A stretch of DNA of 64,000 nucleotides from Streptomyces zaomyceticus (GCF_014656215.1 NZ_BNBZ01000004.1:248001-312000), one strand, 5' to 3'. Shown: positions 52,994-61,540, numbered from the stretch's first letter. Translations and numbers: made by a program. Notes: generated from the letters alone by a model not told the origin.

Positions 52994-54181
52994 ATGAGAG
53001 CGACAGTCAGGAACACCATGTCCCGCCGGTCCCTGCTGCGCGGGATGGGGGGCGTCGGGGCCGGCGCGCTGCTCGCCGGCTGCGGGGTCCCCGCCGCGTA
53101 CGTCGACGAGGGCGACCGGGCCGGCCGTGACCTCTCCGCCCGGGACCGGACGCTCGACTTCGCCAACTGGCCGCTCTACATCGACACCGACGACGACGAC
53201 GCCAGGAAGCGCCCCACCCTCGACGCCTTCCGGAAGCGCACCGGGATCTCCGTCCGGTACACCGAGGAGATCAACGACAACGACGAGTTCTTCGGCAAGA
53301 TCAGCCCGTCCCTGATGAACCACCAGGAGACCGGCCGCGACCTCGTCGTCGTCAGCGACTGGATGGCCGCCCGCTTCGTCCGCCTCGGCTGGGTCCAGGA
53401 GATGGACCGCGCCGCCCAGCCGCACGTCGCCGAGCACCTCAACCCGCAGCTGAGGTCCCCCGCCTTCGACCCGGGCCGGCTGCACAGCGTTCCCTGGCAG
53501 TCCGGGATCACCGGCATCGCGTACAACCGCAGGAAGCTCGGCCGGGAACTGCGCTCCACCAAGGAGCTGTGGGCCGACGACCTGCGCGGCAGGGTCACGC
53601 TGCTCTCCGGGCTCGACGAGTCCTTCGCCCTGCTCATGATGGGCAACGGCGTCGATGTCACCCGGTGGACCGGCGACGACTTCCACGCCCTCTGCGAGCA
53701 GGTGGAGGGCCTCGTGAAGAGCCGTCACATCCGCCGCTTCACCGGCAACGACTACATCAAGGACCTGTCCACCGGCGATGTGCTGGCCTGTCAGGCGTAC
53801 TCCGGCGACGTCATCCAGCTCCAGGCCGACAACCCGGACATCGAGTTCGTCGTGCCCGAGGAGGGTGCCGAACTCTGGGCGGAATCGCTCATGATCCCCA
53901 ACCTCGCCCACCACAAGAGCAACGCCGAGAAGCTCGTCGACTACTACTACGAGCCCGAGGTCGCCGCCGAGCTCGCCGCCTGGGTCAACTACGTCTGCCC
54001 GGTGCCGGCGGCCCAGCAGGTCCTCGCGGACTCCGGCGACGAGGAGCTCGTGGCCCTCGCCGAGGACCCGCTGATCTTCCCGGACGCGGACATGCGCGGA
54101 CGGCTCGCGATCGCCCGGGACATCACCGCGCGGGAGCGGCAGGACTTCACGAAGAGGTGGAACGCGATCGTCGGTCTCTGA
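52994..54181 (+). CDS. Tat-exported PotD-like substrate-binding lipoprotein (polyamine type)
   Basis: 395 residues. The N-terminus has a twin-arginine motif SRRSLLRG and lipobox LLAGC (Cys30). The mature part resembles PotD/spermidine-binding proteins: LDFANWPLYIDTDD, FRKRTGISVRYTEEINDNDEFFGKI, DLVVVSDWMAARFVRLGW, VPWQSGITGIAYNRRKL, FTGNDYIKDLSTGDVLACQAYSGDV and DYYYEPEVAAELAAWVNYVCPVP. It would capture putrescine or spermidine for an ABC importer, but no permease gene is adjacent. An ATG at 53018 is a possible internal start. A second homologue begins at 63913. Confidence 0.88.
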   Translation: MRATVRNTMSRRSLLRGMGGVGAGALLAGCGVPAAYVDEGDRAGRDLSARDRTLDFANWPLYIDTDDDDARKRPTLDAFRKRTGISVRYTEEINDNDEFFGKISPSLMNHQETGRDLVVVSDWMAARFVRLGWVQEMDRAAQPHVAEHLNPQLRSPAFDPGRLHSVPWQSGITGIAYNRRKLGRELRSTKELWADDLRGRVTLLSGLDESFALLMMGNGVDVTRWTGDDFHALCEQVEGLVKSRHIRRFTGNDYIKDLSTGDVLACQAYSGDVIQLQADNPDIEFVVPEEGAELWAESLMIPNLAHHKSNAEKLVDYYYEPEVAAELAAWVNYVCPVPAAQQVLADSGDEELVALAEDPLIFPDADMRGRLAIARDITARERQDFTKRWNAIVGL

Positions 54182-54245
54182 GTCGATCCGGAGGTGACCG
54201 CATCACGCGCGAACTCGCCGGCCGGCGACACCGGTACCCAGTTTC

Positions 54246-54257
54246 TGAACGCGTTCA
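54246..54257. promoter_or_regulatory. Palindromic operator candidate before the 180-residue membrane protein
   Basis: TGAACGCGTTCA is a perfect 12-bp palindrome centred 27 bases before the ATG at 54279. Its position suits a repressor, and the sequence resembles operators of some TetR regulators. No regulator gene is adjacent. Confidence 0.45.
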
Positions 54258-54278
54258 AGATGGGCGTACGCTGGCCCC

Positions 54279-54821
54279 ATGAGCGACACGAACGGGCCGA
54301 GAGCCCTTCTCAAGCGCATCCGCGTCTGGCTGATCGTCTTCGTCGTCTGCCTGGTCCTGAGCGGGGTCACCGCCTTCCCGCTCGTCACCGAACTCCGGCT
54401 GCTCGACTCCTCGCTGGAGGGGTGGGCGGCGCCCGTGGCCGAGCTCCTCCCCGGGCTCGCCGAGTGGATCGACCGGGTGCGCGGCGGACTCGAGACCGCC
54501 GACGCGCAGTCCCCGTACCTGCTCTACGGCACCGACTGGCTGGCCTTCGCCCATCTCGTCATCGCGGTCGCCTTCTACGGTGTCCACCGCGACCCCGTCC
54601 GCAACATCTGGGTCGTGGAGTTCGGCATGATCGCCTGCGCCGGCGTCATCCCGCTCGCCCTGATCTGCGGACCCCTCCGGGGCATCCCCTTCTGGTGGTC
54701 GGTCATCGACATGTCCTTCGGGGTGGTCGGGATCCTGCCGCTGCTCCACGTACGCCGGCTGATCAAGCGGCTGGAGGCCGCCACGGCACCGGAGAACGTG
54801 CCGGCCGTCCAGGTCGCCTAG
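54279..54821 (+). CDS. Hypothetical four-helix membrane protein
   Basis: 180 residues with four hydrophobic segments: VWLIVFVVCLVLSGVTAFPLV, WLAFAHLVIAVAFYGVH, FGMIACAGVIPLALICGPL and SVIDMSFGVVGILPLLHV. A long extracytoplasmic loop (about 38-85) contains LPGLAEWIDRVRGGL. I do not recognise a named family; the layout is that of small conserved actinobacterial integral membrane proteins. The ATG lacks a strong ribosome binding site. The palindrome upstream suggests repressor control. Confidence 0.75.
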   Translation: MSDTNGPRALLKRIRVWLIVFVVCLVLSGVTAFPLVTELRLLDSSLEGWAAPVAELLPGLAEWIDRVRGGLETADAQSPYLLYGTDWLAFAHLVIAVAFYGVHRDPVRNIWVVEFGMIACAGVIPLALICGPLRGIPFWWSVIDMSFGVVGILPLLHVRRLIKRLEAATAPENVPAVQVA

Positions 54822-54854
54822 GTACGGGCCGGCCGTCCCGCACGTCCAGGCCGC

Positions 54855-56042
54855 CTAGTACGTGTCGGCCGTCCGGTCCGGGAGGCCGTACGCGGCCACC
54901 ATGAGCTTCAGCGCGGTCGGGTTCATGTCCTGGCCCTTCGCGTCGGTGGAGTTGACGCTGTAGACGAGGGTGCGCGCACCGTCGCGGGTGGAGGCTATGG
55001 CCGCGTTGTACCCCCAGCGGCCGCCGGTCTTGCCCCAGACCTCGCGGCCGCCCAGCCTCTTCATCGACAGGCCCGCGGCGTACGCGGCCGGGTCGCCGGA
55101 CTTCAGGTCCGCGACCTTCGGCAGGGTGAACATCTCCTCCAGGAGCGGCCCGCGCACCACCCGGCCCGCGAACAGCGCCCGGGTGAACCGCTCCAGGTCG
55201 GCCGTGGTCGAGACGAGGTCACCTGCCGCCCAGCCGTCCGTCGCCCGCCACACCGAGACGTCCCGCAGGCCGGTCGTCCCGTCGTCGAGCCGCATGGTCT
55301 GGTAGCCGTGGTTGTACGGGCCGACCAGCTCGGCCGCGTCTCCCGGGAGATACGTGTCCCGCAGGCCCAGCGGGCGCAGGATCCGCCGCTCCACCTGGTG
55401 CTCGTAGGTGTCGCCCGTCACCCGCTCCACGATCAGACCGGCGATCGTGTAACCGATGTTGAGGTAGTGCTGCTTCGTGCCGGGCCGGAACTCGCGCGGC
55501 TTCGCCGTCGCCGAGCGGACCATGGTCTCCGGGCTGTGGACGTCGAAGCGGTGCGCGTACCACTCCTCCACCGTGTCGCCGACGGCGAGGTCGGAGGCCG
55601 GGATGCCGTGAGTGTGGTTCAGGAGCTGACGGACGGTCACCGTGGCGTACCGGCCGGGGATCAGCTCCGGCAGATACGAGCGGGCCGTGCGGTCCAGATC
55701 GATCCTGCGCTCGGCCGCCAGCTGGAGGACGGTCGCCGCCGTGAAGACCTTCGTCACCGATCCGGCCCGGAAGCGGGCGGCCGGGTCCGCAGGGGCGCCG
55801 GTCGTCAGGTCGTGGACACCCGAACTGCCCGACCAGGAACCCTCGGTGCCGCCGACCCGGACGAGCGCGGCCGTGGCGTCGGCCCGGGGGAGCCCGGCGA
55901 TCACCGCGCTCAGGTCCGGGCTCGCCGGCCGTGCGGTCGCGGCGGCCGCCGGGGGCGTCGCGAAGGCGGGAGTCAGGGCGGGGCCCGCCGCGACCCCCAG
56001 AACCAGGGCCGCGGCGAGCAGCGTGCGGGTGGGCTTCCTCAT
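54855..56042 (-). CDS. Secreted serine hydrolase, class C beta-lactamase/DD-peptidase fold
   Basis: 395 residues. The signal peptide MRKPTRTLLAAALVLGVAAGPALTPAFA is clear. Catalytic motifs are SxxK in RAGSVTKVF (Ser95/Lys98), YxN in HYLNIGYTIAG and KTG in WGKTGGRWGYN. LLNHTHGIPASD is the family motif after the active-site helix. Such proteins act as D-alanyl-D-alanine carboxypeptidases, esterases or D-aminopeptidases outside the cell, so penicillin hydrolysis is unlikely to be the main role. I chose the ATG at 56042; an upstream TTG is in frame but would cut into no further signal features. Confidence 0.9.
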   Translation of the reverse strand: MRKPTRTLLAAALVLGVAAGPALTPAFATPPAAAATARPASPDLSAVIAGLPRADATAALVRVGGTEGSWSGSSGVHDLTTGAPADPAARFRAGSVTKVFTAATVLQLAAERRIDLDRTARSYLPELIPGRYATVTVRQLLNHTHGIPASDLAVGDTVEEWYAHRFDVHSPETMVRSATAKPREFRPGTKQHYLNIGYTIAGLIVERVTGDTYEHQVERRILRPLGLRDTYLPGDAAELVGPYNHGYQTMRLDDGTTGLRDVSVWRATDGWAAGDLVSTTADLERFTRALFAGRVVRGPLLEEMFTLPKVADLKSGDPAAYAAGLSMKRLGGREVWGKTGGRWGYNAAIASTRDGARTLVYSVNSTDAKGQDMNPTALKLMVAAYGLPDRTADTY

Positions 56043-56119
56043 GGTCAACTCCGGTGGTGTGAGCCGTTGTTCTCGATGGCTCCATCCTGCTGACCGGCGA
56101 CGATCGGCGGATCGCCCGC

Positions 56120-56139
56120 ACCGGCGGTCTTCCGCCGGT
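56120..56139 (-). terminator. Hairpin at the end of the response-regulator gene
   Basis: accggcgg-tctt-ccgccggt is a perfect 8-bp stem directly after the minus-strand stop at 56139-56141. Confidence 0.5.
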
Positions 56140-56852
56140 CAGTTCCTCGCCGACGCGGGGGAGGAGCCCCGCCCCTCGGCTCCCCCGGGCGGGGGAGAGC
56201 CGGCCGCGACCAGTCCCGTCTCGTACGCGCAGATCACCGCCTGGATCCGGTCGCGCAGGCCCAGTTTGGCGAGCACGTTCCCCACATGGGTCTTCACCGT
56301 GTGGTCGCTGACCACGAGCTCCGTCGCGATCTCCGCGTTGGACAGACCGCGCGCGAGCAGCAGCAGGGTCTCCCGCTCCCGGCCGGTCAGTACGTCGAGC
56401 CGGGGGTCGGGGGCCGTCCTGCGGGGGCCTCCCGCGGTGTACTGCTCCACCAGCCGGCGGGCCACGGACGGGGCGAGCAGCGAGTCGCCCGCCGCCACCA
56501 CGCGTACCGCGTGCACCAGATCGTCCCGTCGCACGTCCTTGAGGAGGAACGCGCTCGCGCCCGCGTGCAGCGCCTCGTACACATAGGCGTCGGTGTCGAA
56601 GGTCGTCAGGATCACCGTCCGGCAGCCGGACTCCGCGCCGATCACCCGGCAGGCCTCGATGCCGTCGGTCCCGGGCATCCGGATGTCGAGCAGCGCCACG
56701 TCGGGGGAGTGCCGGCGCACTGCCTCGATCGCCTGCGCCCCGTCCCCGGCCTCCGCCACCACCTCGATGTCCGGCTGTGCGTCCAGGATCATCGCGAAGC
56801 CGCTGCGGACCAGTTCCTGGTCGTCCGCGACCACCACTCGGATCGTCGTCAT
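56139..56852 (-). CDS. NarL/LuxR-family two-component response regulator
   Basis: 237 residues. Receiver domain: VVVADDQELVRSGF, phospho-acceptor Asp56 in DVALLDIRMPGTDG, Thr in ILTTFDTDAY and Lys105 in FLLKDVRRDD. The C-terminal LuxR HTH is LTGRERETLLLLARGLSNAE then IATELVVSDHTVKTHVGNVL. It is translated together with the sensor kinase gene (4-base overlap). The upstream open frame, to 58004, is not part of the gene. Confidence 0.93.
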   Translation of the reverse strand: MTTIRVVVADDQELVRSGFAMILDAQPDIEVVAEAGDGAQAIEAVRRHSPDVALLDIRMPGTDGIEACRVIGAESGCRTVILTTFDTDAYVYEALHAGASAFLLKDVRRDDLVHAVRVVAAGDSLLAPSVARRLVEQYTAGGPRRTAPDPRLDVLTGRERETLLLLARGLSNAEIATELVVSDHTVKTHVGNVLAKLGLRDRIQAVICAYETGLVAAGSPPPGGAEGRGSSPASARN

Positions 56853-58033
56853 CTCCCCACCTCCGCCGTGGAGGGTACGGGGAGCAGGACCCGCACCTCG
56901 AACCCCCGGCCGTCCGGCCCCGGTCCGGCCGTCGCCGTCCCGCCGTGGGCGGCGGCCCGCTCCCGGATGCCCATGAGACCGTGGCCGCCGGACGCGCGTG
57001 CGGCCGTCCCCGTCCCCGCCCCCGGCCCGGGGCCGCGTCCGTCGTCCGTCACCGTGATCCGCAGGACGCCGTCCGCGTGGACGAGCCGGACGTCGGCCGC
57101 GCGGGCGTCCGCGTGCTTGACGACGTTCGTCAATGCCTCCTGAACGATCCGGTAGACGCCGGCGCCGGTCGCCGTGGGCAGCGCCCGTACCCCGCCCTCC
57201 GTCGTGAACGCCACCTTCAGACCGCTGGCGTTCACCCGGCGCACCAGTTCGGGGAGTTCGGAGAGATCCGGCTGCGGCTCGCGGGGCGCCGCACCCTCCG
57301 ACCCCTCCCGCAGCAGCCCCAGCATCTGCCGCAACTGGGTCATCGCCTCGCGGCCCGTCTCCGAGATCGCCTCGAACGCGGCCTCGGCGCGCTCCGGCGC
57401 CGCCCGTACCGCCACCGGACCCGCCTCCGCCTGTACGACCATCAGGCTCACCGCGTGCGACAGGATGTCGTGCATCTCCCGCGCGATCCTGGCCCGTTCG
57501 CGGGCGGCCGCCCGCTCGGCCTCCACGAGGTGCGCGCGCTGCCGTGCGTCCTGGAGGCGCCCGAAGACATAGGCGGCGGCGAACACGAAGAGGGAGAAGG
57601 TCAGTTCGCGGGCCGACTGGGTGTTGAGCCAGACGGAGGCAGGCACCGCGACGACCAGGAGCCCCGCGGTCGCCAGCCGTTTCCACGGAGGCGAGACCAG
57701 CGCGATGGTGTAGACGATGACGAGCCCGGTGTACGGCAGCGGCTGCCCCGGTCCCTCCACCGCCAGTCTGTACAGCGCGCTCGTCGCCAGGATCGCCAGG
57801 AGCACGGCGAGCGGCGCGCGCCGCCGCCAGACCAGCGGGAGCACCGTGAGCGTGGTCAGTCCGTACGCGGGCCAGGTCGCCGGTTCGATCTCGGGCGGGC
57901 GGGGCACCACGAACGGCATCGTCATCGCCGCCTGTACGAGCAGCGCGATCCCGAGGTCCACGGCCCACGGGTTCGCCGCGCCCCAGGTCCGTGTCCGCTC
58001 CCACCGGGCGCGTATCTTCCCCCGTACGTCCAT
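56849..58033 (-). CDS. Sensor histidine kinase (NarX/DesK type)
   Basis: 394 residues. Four or five membrane helices occupy the N-terminal half (VDLGIALLVQAAMTMPFVV, LLAILATSALYRLAV, LVIVYTIALVS ...). The HisKA_3 motif is RIAREMHDILSHAVSLMVV with the phospho-His. The ATPase domain has YRIVQEALTNVVKHA and VTDDGRGPGPG. The signal is unknown, and there is almost no extracytoplasmic domain, suggesting membrane-state sensing. ATG at 58033 overlaps the stop of the upstream methyltransferase gene by one base (TAATG). Confidence 0.93.
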   Translation of the reverse strand: MDVRGKIRARWERTRTWGAANPWAVDLGIALLVQAAMTMPFVVPRPPEIEPATWPAYGLTTLTVLPLVWRRRAPLAVLLAILATSALYRLAVEGPGQPLPYTGLVIVYTIALVSPPWKRLATAGLLVVAVPASVWLNTQSARELTFSLFVFAAAYVFGRLQDARQRAHLVEAERAAARERARIAREMHDILSHAVSLMVVQAEAGPVAVRAAPERAEAAFEAISETGREAMTQLRQMLGLLREGSEGAAPREPQPDLSELPELVRRVNASGLKVAFTTEGGVRALPTATGAGVYRIVQEALTNVVKHADARAADVRLVHADGVLRITVTDDGRGPGPGAGTGTAARASGGHGLMGIRERAAAHGGTATAGPGPDGRGFEVRVLLPVPSTAEVGR

Positions 58034-58818
58034 TACGGCTTGTGGCCCACCGCGCCGAACTGCGCCACCACGTGGGTGTCCTCGGTGGCGGACCGCCAGC
58101 GGGAGCAGGAGACGACGCCCGGCTCCAGGAGGTCGAGACCCTCGAAGAAGGAGGTGAACTCGGCCCGGCTGCGGGCGGTGATCGGCGGGGTCGCGTTCTC
58201 GTTCCAGAAGGCCATCGCGGCCTTGTTGCCCTCGCCGCCGAGCTCCGGCTCCAGGGTGGGGTGGGTCAGCACCAGGAAGCTGCCGGAGGGGACGGCGTCC
58301 ATCAGGGTCCGCACGATGCTCCGGGCCTCGTCGGTGTCCAGGACGAAGTTGAGGATGCCGAGCATCATCACCGCCACCGGCCGGGAGAGGTCGAGCGTCG
58401 CGCCGGCCGCCGCCAGGATCTTCTCCGGGTCGTGCGCGTCGGCGTCCACGTACTCGGTGATCCCCTCCGGCGCGCTGGTCAGGAGCGCGCGGGCGTGGGT
58501 GAGGACGATGGGGTCGTTGTCGACGTAGACGATCCGGGCGTCGGGCGCGGACCGCTGGGCCACCTCGTGGGTGTTGTCGGCGGTCGGCAGCCCCGTACCG
58601 ATGTCCAGGAACTGGCGGACGCCCCGCTCGGCGGCCAGGTGGGTCACGGCGCGGCCGAGGAACGCCCGGTCGGCACGCGCGACTTCGCCGATGCTCGGGT
58701 AGAAGCCGGTGACCTGGTCGCCGACCGCCCGGTCCACCGGGTAGTTGTCCTTGCCGCCCAGCCAGTAGTTCCACACCCGGGCGTTGTGGGCGATGTCGGT
58801 CCGGATCCGGTCGTTCAT
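58033..58818 (-). CDS. DUF574/PF04672-type S-adenosylmethionine methyltransferase
   Basis: 261 residues. MNDRIRTDIAHNARVWNYWLGGKDNY is the hallmark start of this actinobacterial family. FLDIGTGLPTADNTHEVAQ is the SAM motif, then IVYVDNDPIVLTHARALL, AVMMLGILNFVLD and YVDADAHDP. Substrates are unknown, and these genes are very numerous in Streptomyces. It is flanked by 1- and 4-base overlaps with the kinase and the phosphodiesterase genes, so all four genes from GDPD to the regulator appear co-transcribed. Confidence 0.92.
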   Translation of the reverse strand: MNDRIRTDIAHNARVWNYWLGGKDNYPVDRAVGDQVTGFYPSIGEVARADRAFLGRAVTHLAAERGVRQFLDIGTGLPTADNTHEVAQRSAPDARIVYVDNDPIVLTHARALLTSAPEGITEYVDADAHDPEKILAAAGATLDLSRPVAVMMLGILNFVLDTDEARSIVRTLMDAVPSGSFLVLTHPTLEPELGGEGNKAAMAFWNENATPPITARSRAEFTSFFEGLDLLEPGVVSCSRWRSATEDTHVVAQFGAVGHKP

Positions 58819-59618
58819 GGGCGAGCCTTTCGCAGGACGGCGGCGAGTGCGTCGACCCTGTTCGTGGTGACCGAGTCGACCCCGTTCTTGATCAGCTTAC
58901 GCATGGTGCGGGAGGTGTCCGCGGTCCAGGCCGAGACGAGCATCCCGTCCCGGTGCACCCGCTCGGTCAGCCCCCGACTCACCAGCCCGAAGCGGTAGTT
59001 GAGCCATCGGGGGCGCACCACGTCGAGCAGTACCGGTCGGGGCGGGGCGAGCGAGGTCCAGGTCAGGGCGATCTCGGCGTGCGGGTCGGCGGCGCGGACC
59101 TGGAGCATGGCGACCGCCCCGGCGCAGTAGTACACCCGCTCCCCGGCGCCGCACTCGCGGACGGTACGGACGATCGCGCGGACCGAGTTCTCGTCGCCGC
59201 CCGGCAGATCCAGCATCAGCCGGTGCTCCCCGGCGGTGAGCAGCGCCTCGCGCAGGGTCGGGACGCCTCCGTACGTCAGCTCGCCGACCTGCTCGTGGGA
59301 GAGCGCGGAGAGGGGCCGATCGTGGCCCCAGAGGCGTTTCAGGGTGTCGTCGTGGAGGAGGACGGGCACCCCGTCCTTCGTCAGCCGGACGTCGACCTCG
59401 ACGGCGTCCGCCCCCCGCTCGATCGCCGAGGCGATCGAGCGGAGTGTGTTCTCGCGGACGCGGTACGGGTCGCCGCGATGGGCCACGACGGTGACGGGGG
59501 CCGTGCCGTCGGCGGCTTCCGCGAAGCCGTGCGCGGCGGCTTCGGCGGCTGTCCCGGCGGCGGTTCCGGCGGCGGATTCGGCGCCGGCGAGGGGGTCCAT
59601 GGCGGAGTCGGAGTCCAT
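58815..59618 (-). CDS. Glycerophosphodiester phosphodiesterase family protein
   Basis: 267 residues. A low-complexity Ala/Gly/Thr start (AAGTAAGTAAEAAAHG) precedes the TIM-barrel domain: VTVVAHRGDPYRVRENTLRS, ADAVEVDVRLTKDGVPVLLHDDTLKRL and LVSAWTADTSRTMRKLIKNGVDSVTTN. All GDPD metal and catalytic residues (HR, E/D, HD) are visible. There is no signal peptide, so it is likely cytoplasmic, hydrolysing glycerophosphodiesters to glycerol-3-phosphate. An ATG at 59600 is an alternative start. The stop overlaps the methyltransferase start (ATGA). Confidence 0.9.
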   Translation of the reverse strand: MDSDSAMDPLAGAESAAGTAAGTAAEAAAHGFAEAADGTAPVTVVAHRGDPYRVRENTLRSIASAIERGADAVEVDVRLTKDGVPVLLHDDTLKRLWGHDRPLSALSHEQVGELTYGGVPTLREALLTAGEHRLMLDLPGGDENSVRAIVRTVRECGAGERVYYCAGAVAMLQVRAADPHAEIALTWTSLAPPRPVLLDVVRPRWLNYRFGLVSRGLTERVHRDGMLVSAWTADTSRTMRKLIKNGVDSVTTNRVDALAAVLRKARP

Positions 59619-59637
59619 GTCCCCATTCTCGCCGTCG

Positions 59638-60669
59638 TCAGCGGGCGAGCCAGTTGTCGGTGTACGTGTCGATCTCGGCGGCGATCCGGGACTTGCCGGC
59701 CGCGTCGAGGAAGGAGGCCTCCACGGCGTTCTTGGCGAGGGCGGCGACACCGCGCTCGTCGAGGTCGAGGAGCCGGGCGGCGACCGCGTACTCGTTGTTG
59801 AGGTCCGTGCCGAACATCGGCGGGTCGTCGCTGTTGATCGTGACGAGGACCTCGGCGTCCACCATCTGCCGGAGCGGGTGCTCGTCCAGGGTGGCGACGG
59901 CGCGGGTGGCGATGTTGGAGGTCGGGCAGACCTCCAGGGCGATGCGGTGCTCCGCCAGGTGGGCGAGGAGCGCCGGGTCCTGGACCGAACTGGTGCCGTG
60001 GCCGATGCGCTCGGCGCCCAGGTCGTTGATCGCGTCCCAGATCGTCTGCGGTCCGGTCGTCTCGCCCGCGTGCGGGACGGAGCGCAGACCGGCCGCGCGC
60101 GCCCGGTCGAAGAACGGCTTGAACTGGGGACGCGGCACGCCGATCTCCGGGCCGCCGAGGCCGAAGGAGACCAGGCCGTCGGGGCGCAGCCCGTCGGTGG
60201 TGGCGAGGCGGGCGGTCTCCTCCGCGGAGACGAGTCCGGCCTCGCCCGGGATGTCGAAGCACCAGCGCAGGATGGTGCCGAACTCGGCCTCGGCCGACTT
60301 GCGGGCGTCCTCGATCGCCGCCATGAAGGCGCGCTCGTCGATGCCGCGGCGGGTCGAGGAGTAGGGAGTGATGGTCAGCTCGGCGTACCGGATGTTCTGC
60401 CGGGCCATGTCACGGGCGACCTCGAAGGTCAGCAGCCGGACGTCCTCGGGGGTGCGGACCAGGTCGACGACCGACAGGTAGACGTCGATGAAGTGCGCGA
60501 AGTCCGTGAACGAGAAGTAGTCGGTCAGCGCCTCCGGGTCCGTGGGGACCTTGGAGTCGGGGTGCCGGGCCGCGAGCTCGGCGACGATCCGGGGCGAGGC
60601 GGAGCCGACGTGGTGGACGTGCAGTTCGGCCTTGGGGAGGCCGGCGATGAAGGGATGGAGATCGGTCAT
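59638..60669 (-). CDS. Adenosine deaminase family; probable 6-aminodeoxyfutalosine deaminase
   Basis: 343 residues. Amidohydrolase motifs: PKAELHVHHVGSASP (HxH metal site), RSVPHAGETTGPQTIWD, RIGHGTSSVQDP, EVCPTSNIATRAV and TINSDDPPMFGT. In housekeeping adenosine deaminases the first motif is HVHLDG; here it is HVHHVGSASP. From memory the S. coelicolor orthologue was assigned as 6-aminodeoxyfutalosine deaminase in the futalosine menaquinone pathway. Adenosine deamination remains an alternative. ATG at 60669 is used because the frame upstream (to 60864) is not protein-like. Confidence 0.85.
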   Translation of the reverse strand: MTDLHPFIAGLPKAELHVHHVGSASPRIVAELAARHPDSKVPTDPEALTDYFSFTDFAHFIDVYLSVVDLVRTPEDVRLLTFEVARDMARQNIRYAELTITPYSSTRRGIDERAFMAAIEDARKSAEAEFGTILRWCFDIPGEAGLVSAEETARLATTDGLRPDGLVSFGLGGPEIGVPRPQFKPFFDRARAAGLRSVPHAGETTGPQTIWDAINDLGAERIGHGTSSVQDPALLAHLAEHRIALEVCPTSNIATRAVATLDEHPLRQMVDAEVLVTINSDDPPMFGTDLNNEYAVAARLLDLDERGVAALAKNAVEASFLDAAGKSRIAAEIDTYTDNWLAR

Positions 60670-60744
60670 CGGATCATCGTAGGCCGGAAGGATCCCCCTC
60701 AGGGGGGAGGCCGTAGCATGGCGGGACCATGATGGGGGAGGCCC

Positions 60745-61446
60745 ATGTCTGACAATCGAGACCAGTCGCGGGACGGGTACGACCCGACGGACCCGTGGGC
60801 TCCGCCGAACCGCGACGGGGTGGAACTGAGCAAGCCGGTGACGCCGTCGCCCTCGCCGGTGCACGACCAGCAGACCGTCACGTCCGTGCCGCTCGCCGAG
60901 CCCGGCGGCGCGGTGCCGCCGCCACCGGTCGCCCCCGGCGGCCCGGCGGCCACGCCCGGAGCGTACGGCTACCCCGCGGCCGCGGCCCCGTCGGCTTCCG
61001 GGTACGGCTACCCGACGGCCGCGACCCCGCAGCCGACGGCCTCCGGGTACGGCTACCCCGGCTACCCGTCGTACGGCGGCGGCTACACCGGCCAGCCCGG
61101 CCAGACCGGCTATCCGCAGTCCCCGTCCAACGGCATGGGGACGGCCTCGATGGTGCTCGGCATCATCGCGGTGGCGGGCTTCTGTCTGTACGGCCTGGGG
61201 GTCGTCCTCGGCGTCCTGGCGCTGATCTTCGGCATCATCGGCGTGAAGAAGGCGGGCCGGGGCGAGGCGACCAACCGGGGCATGGCCGTCGCGGGCATCG
61301 TCCTCGGCTCGATCGGCACCCTGGTGAGCGCCGTCTTCCTGGGCTTCGTCATCTGGGCGATCTCCCAGGACAGCAGCTCCTTCGACGACTCCGGCTACGA
61401 CGAGGACCCGTTCGCGTCGAGCCTGGTGGTCGAGAGCGGCCGCTGA
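60745..61446 (+). CDS. DUF4190 membrane protein with Pro/Gly/Tyr-rich N-terminus
   Basis: 233 residues. The first 130 residues are low-complexity and contain repeated GYGYP units (ASGYGYPTAATPQPTASGYG), likely disordered and cytoplasmic. The DUF4190 domain follows: NGMGTASMVLGIIAVAGFCLYGLGVVLGVLALIFGIIGV and a second hairpin of helices VAGIVLGSIGTLVSAVFLGFV. An acidic tail ends the protein. Function unknown. ATG at 60745 after gggggagg. A strong bidirectional terminator follows. Confidence 0.85.
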   Translation: MSDNRDQSRDGYDPTDPWAPPNRDGVELSKPVTPSPSPVHDQQTVTSVPLAEPGGAVPPPPVAPGGPAATPGAYGYPAAAAPSASGYGYPTAATPQPTASGYGYPGYPSYGGGYTGQPGQTGYPQSPSNGMGTASMVLGIIAVAGFCLYGLGVVLGVLALIFGIIGVKKAGRGEATNRGMAVAGIVLGSIGTLVSAVFLGFVIWAISQDSSSFDDSGYDEDPFASSLVVESGR

Positions 61447-61494
61447 GCGACACGAGGGCGGCCGCGCACGGGTGGTGACCCGTGGGCCGCGGCC

Positions 61495-61540
61495 CGTACG
61501 AAGGGCCCCGCACCTCTTCAGGTGCGGGGCCCTTCGTGCG
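61495..61540. terminator. Bidirectional terminator between the DUF4190 and NADAR genes
   Basis: A perfect 18-bp core (61498-61515 with 61520-61537), extendable to about 21 pairs with one wobble, closed by cttc. It lies between convergent genes. Confidence 0.85.

Noticed and set aside
54855..56042. The serine hydrolase as a beta-lactamase resistance gene
   Set aside because: SxxK, YxN and KTG motifs also define DD-peptidases and esterases of the same fold. The sequence lacks clear features of resistance enzymes, so no resistance claim is made.
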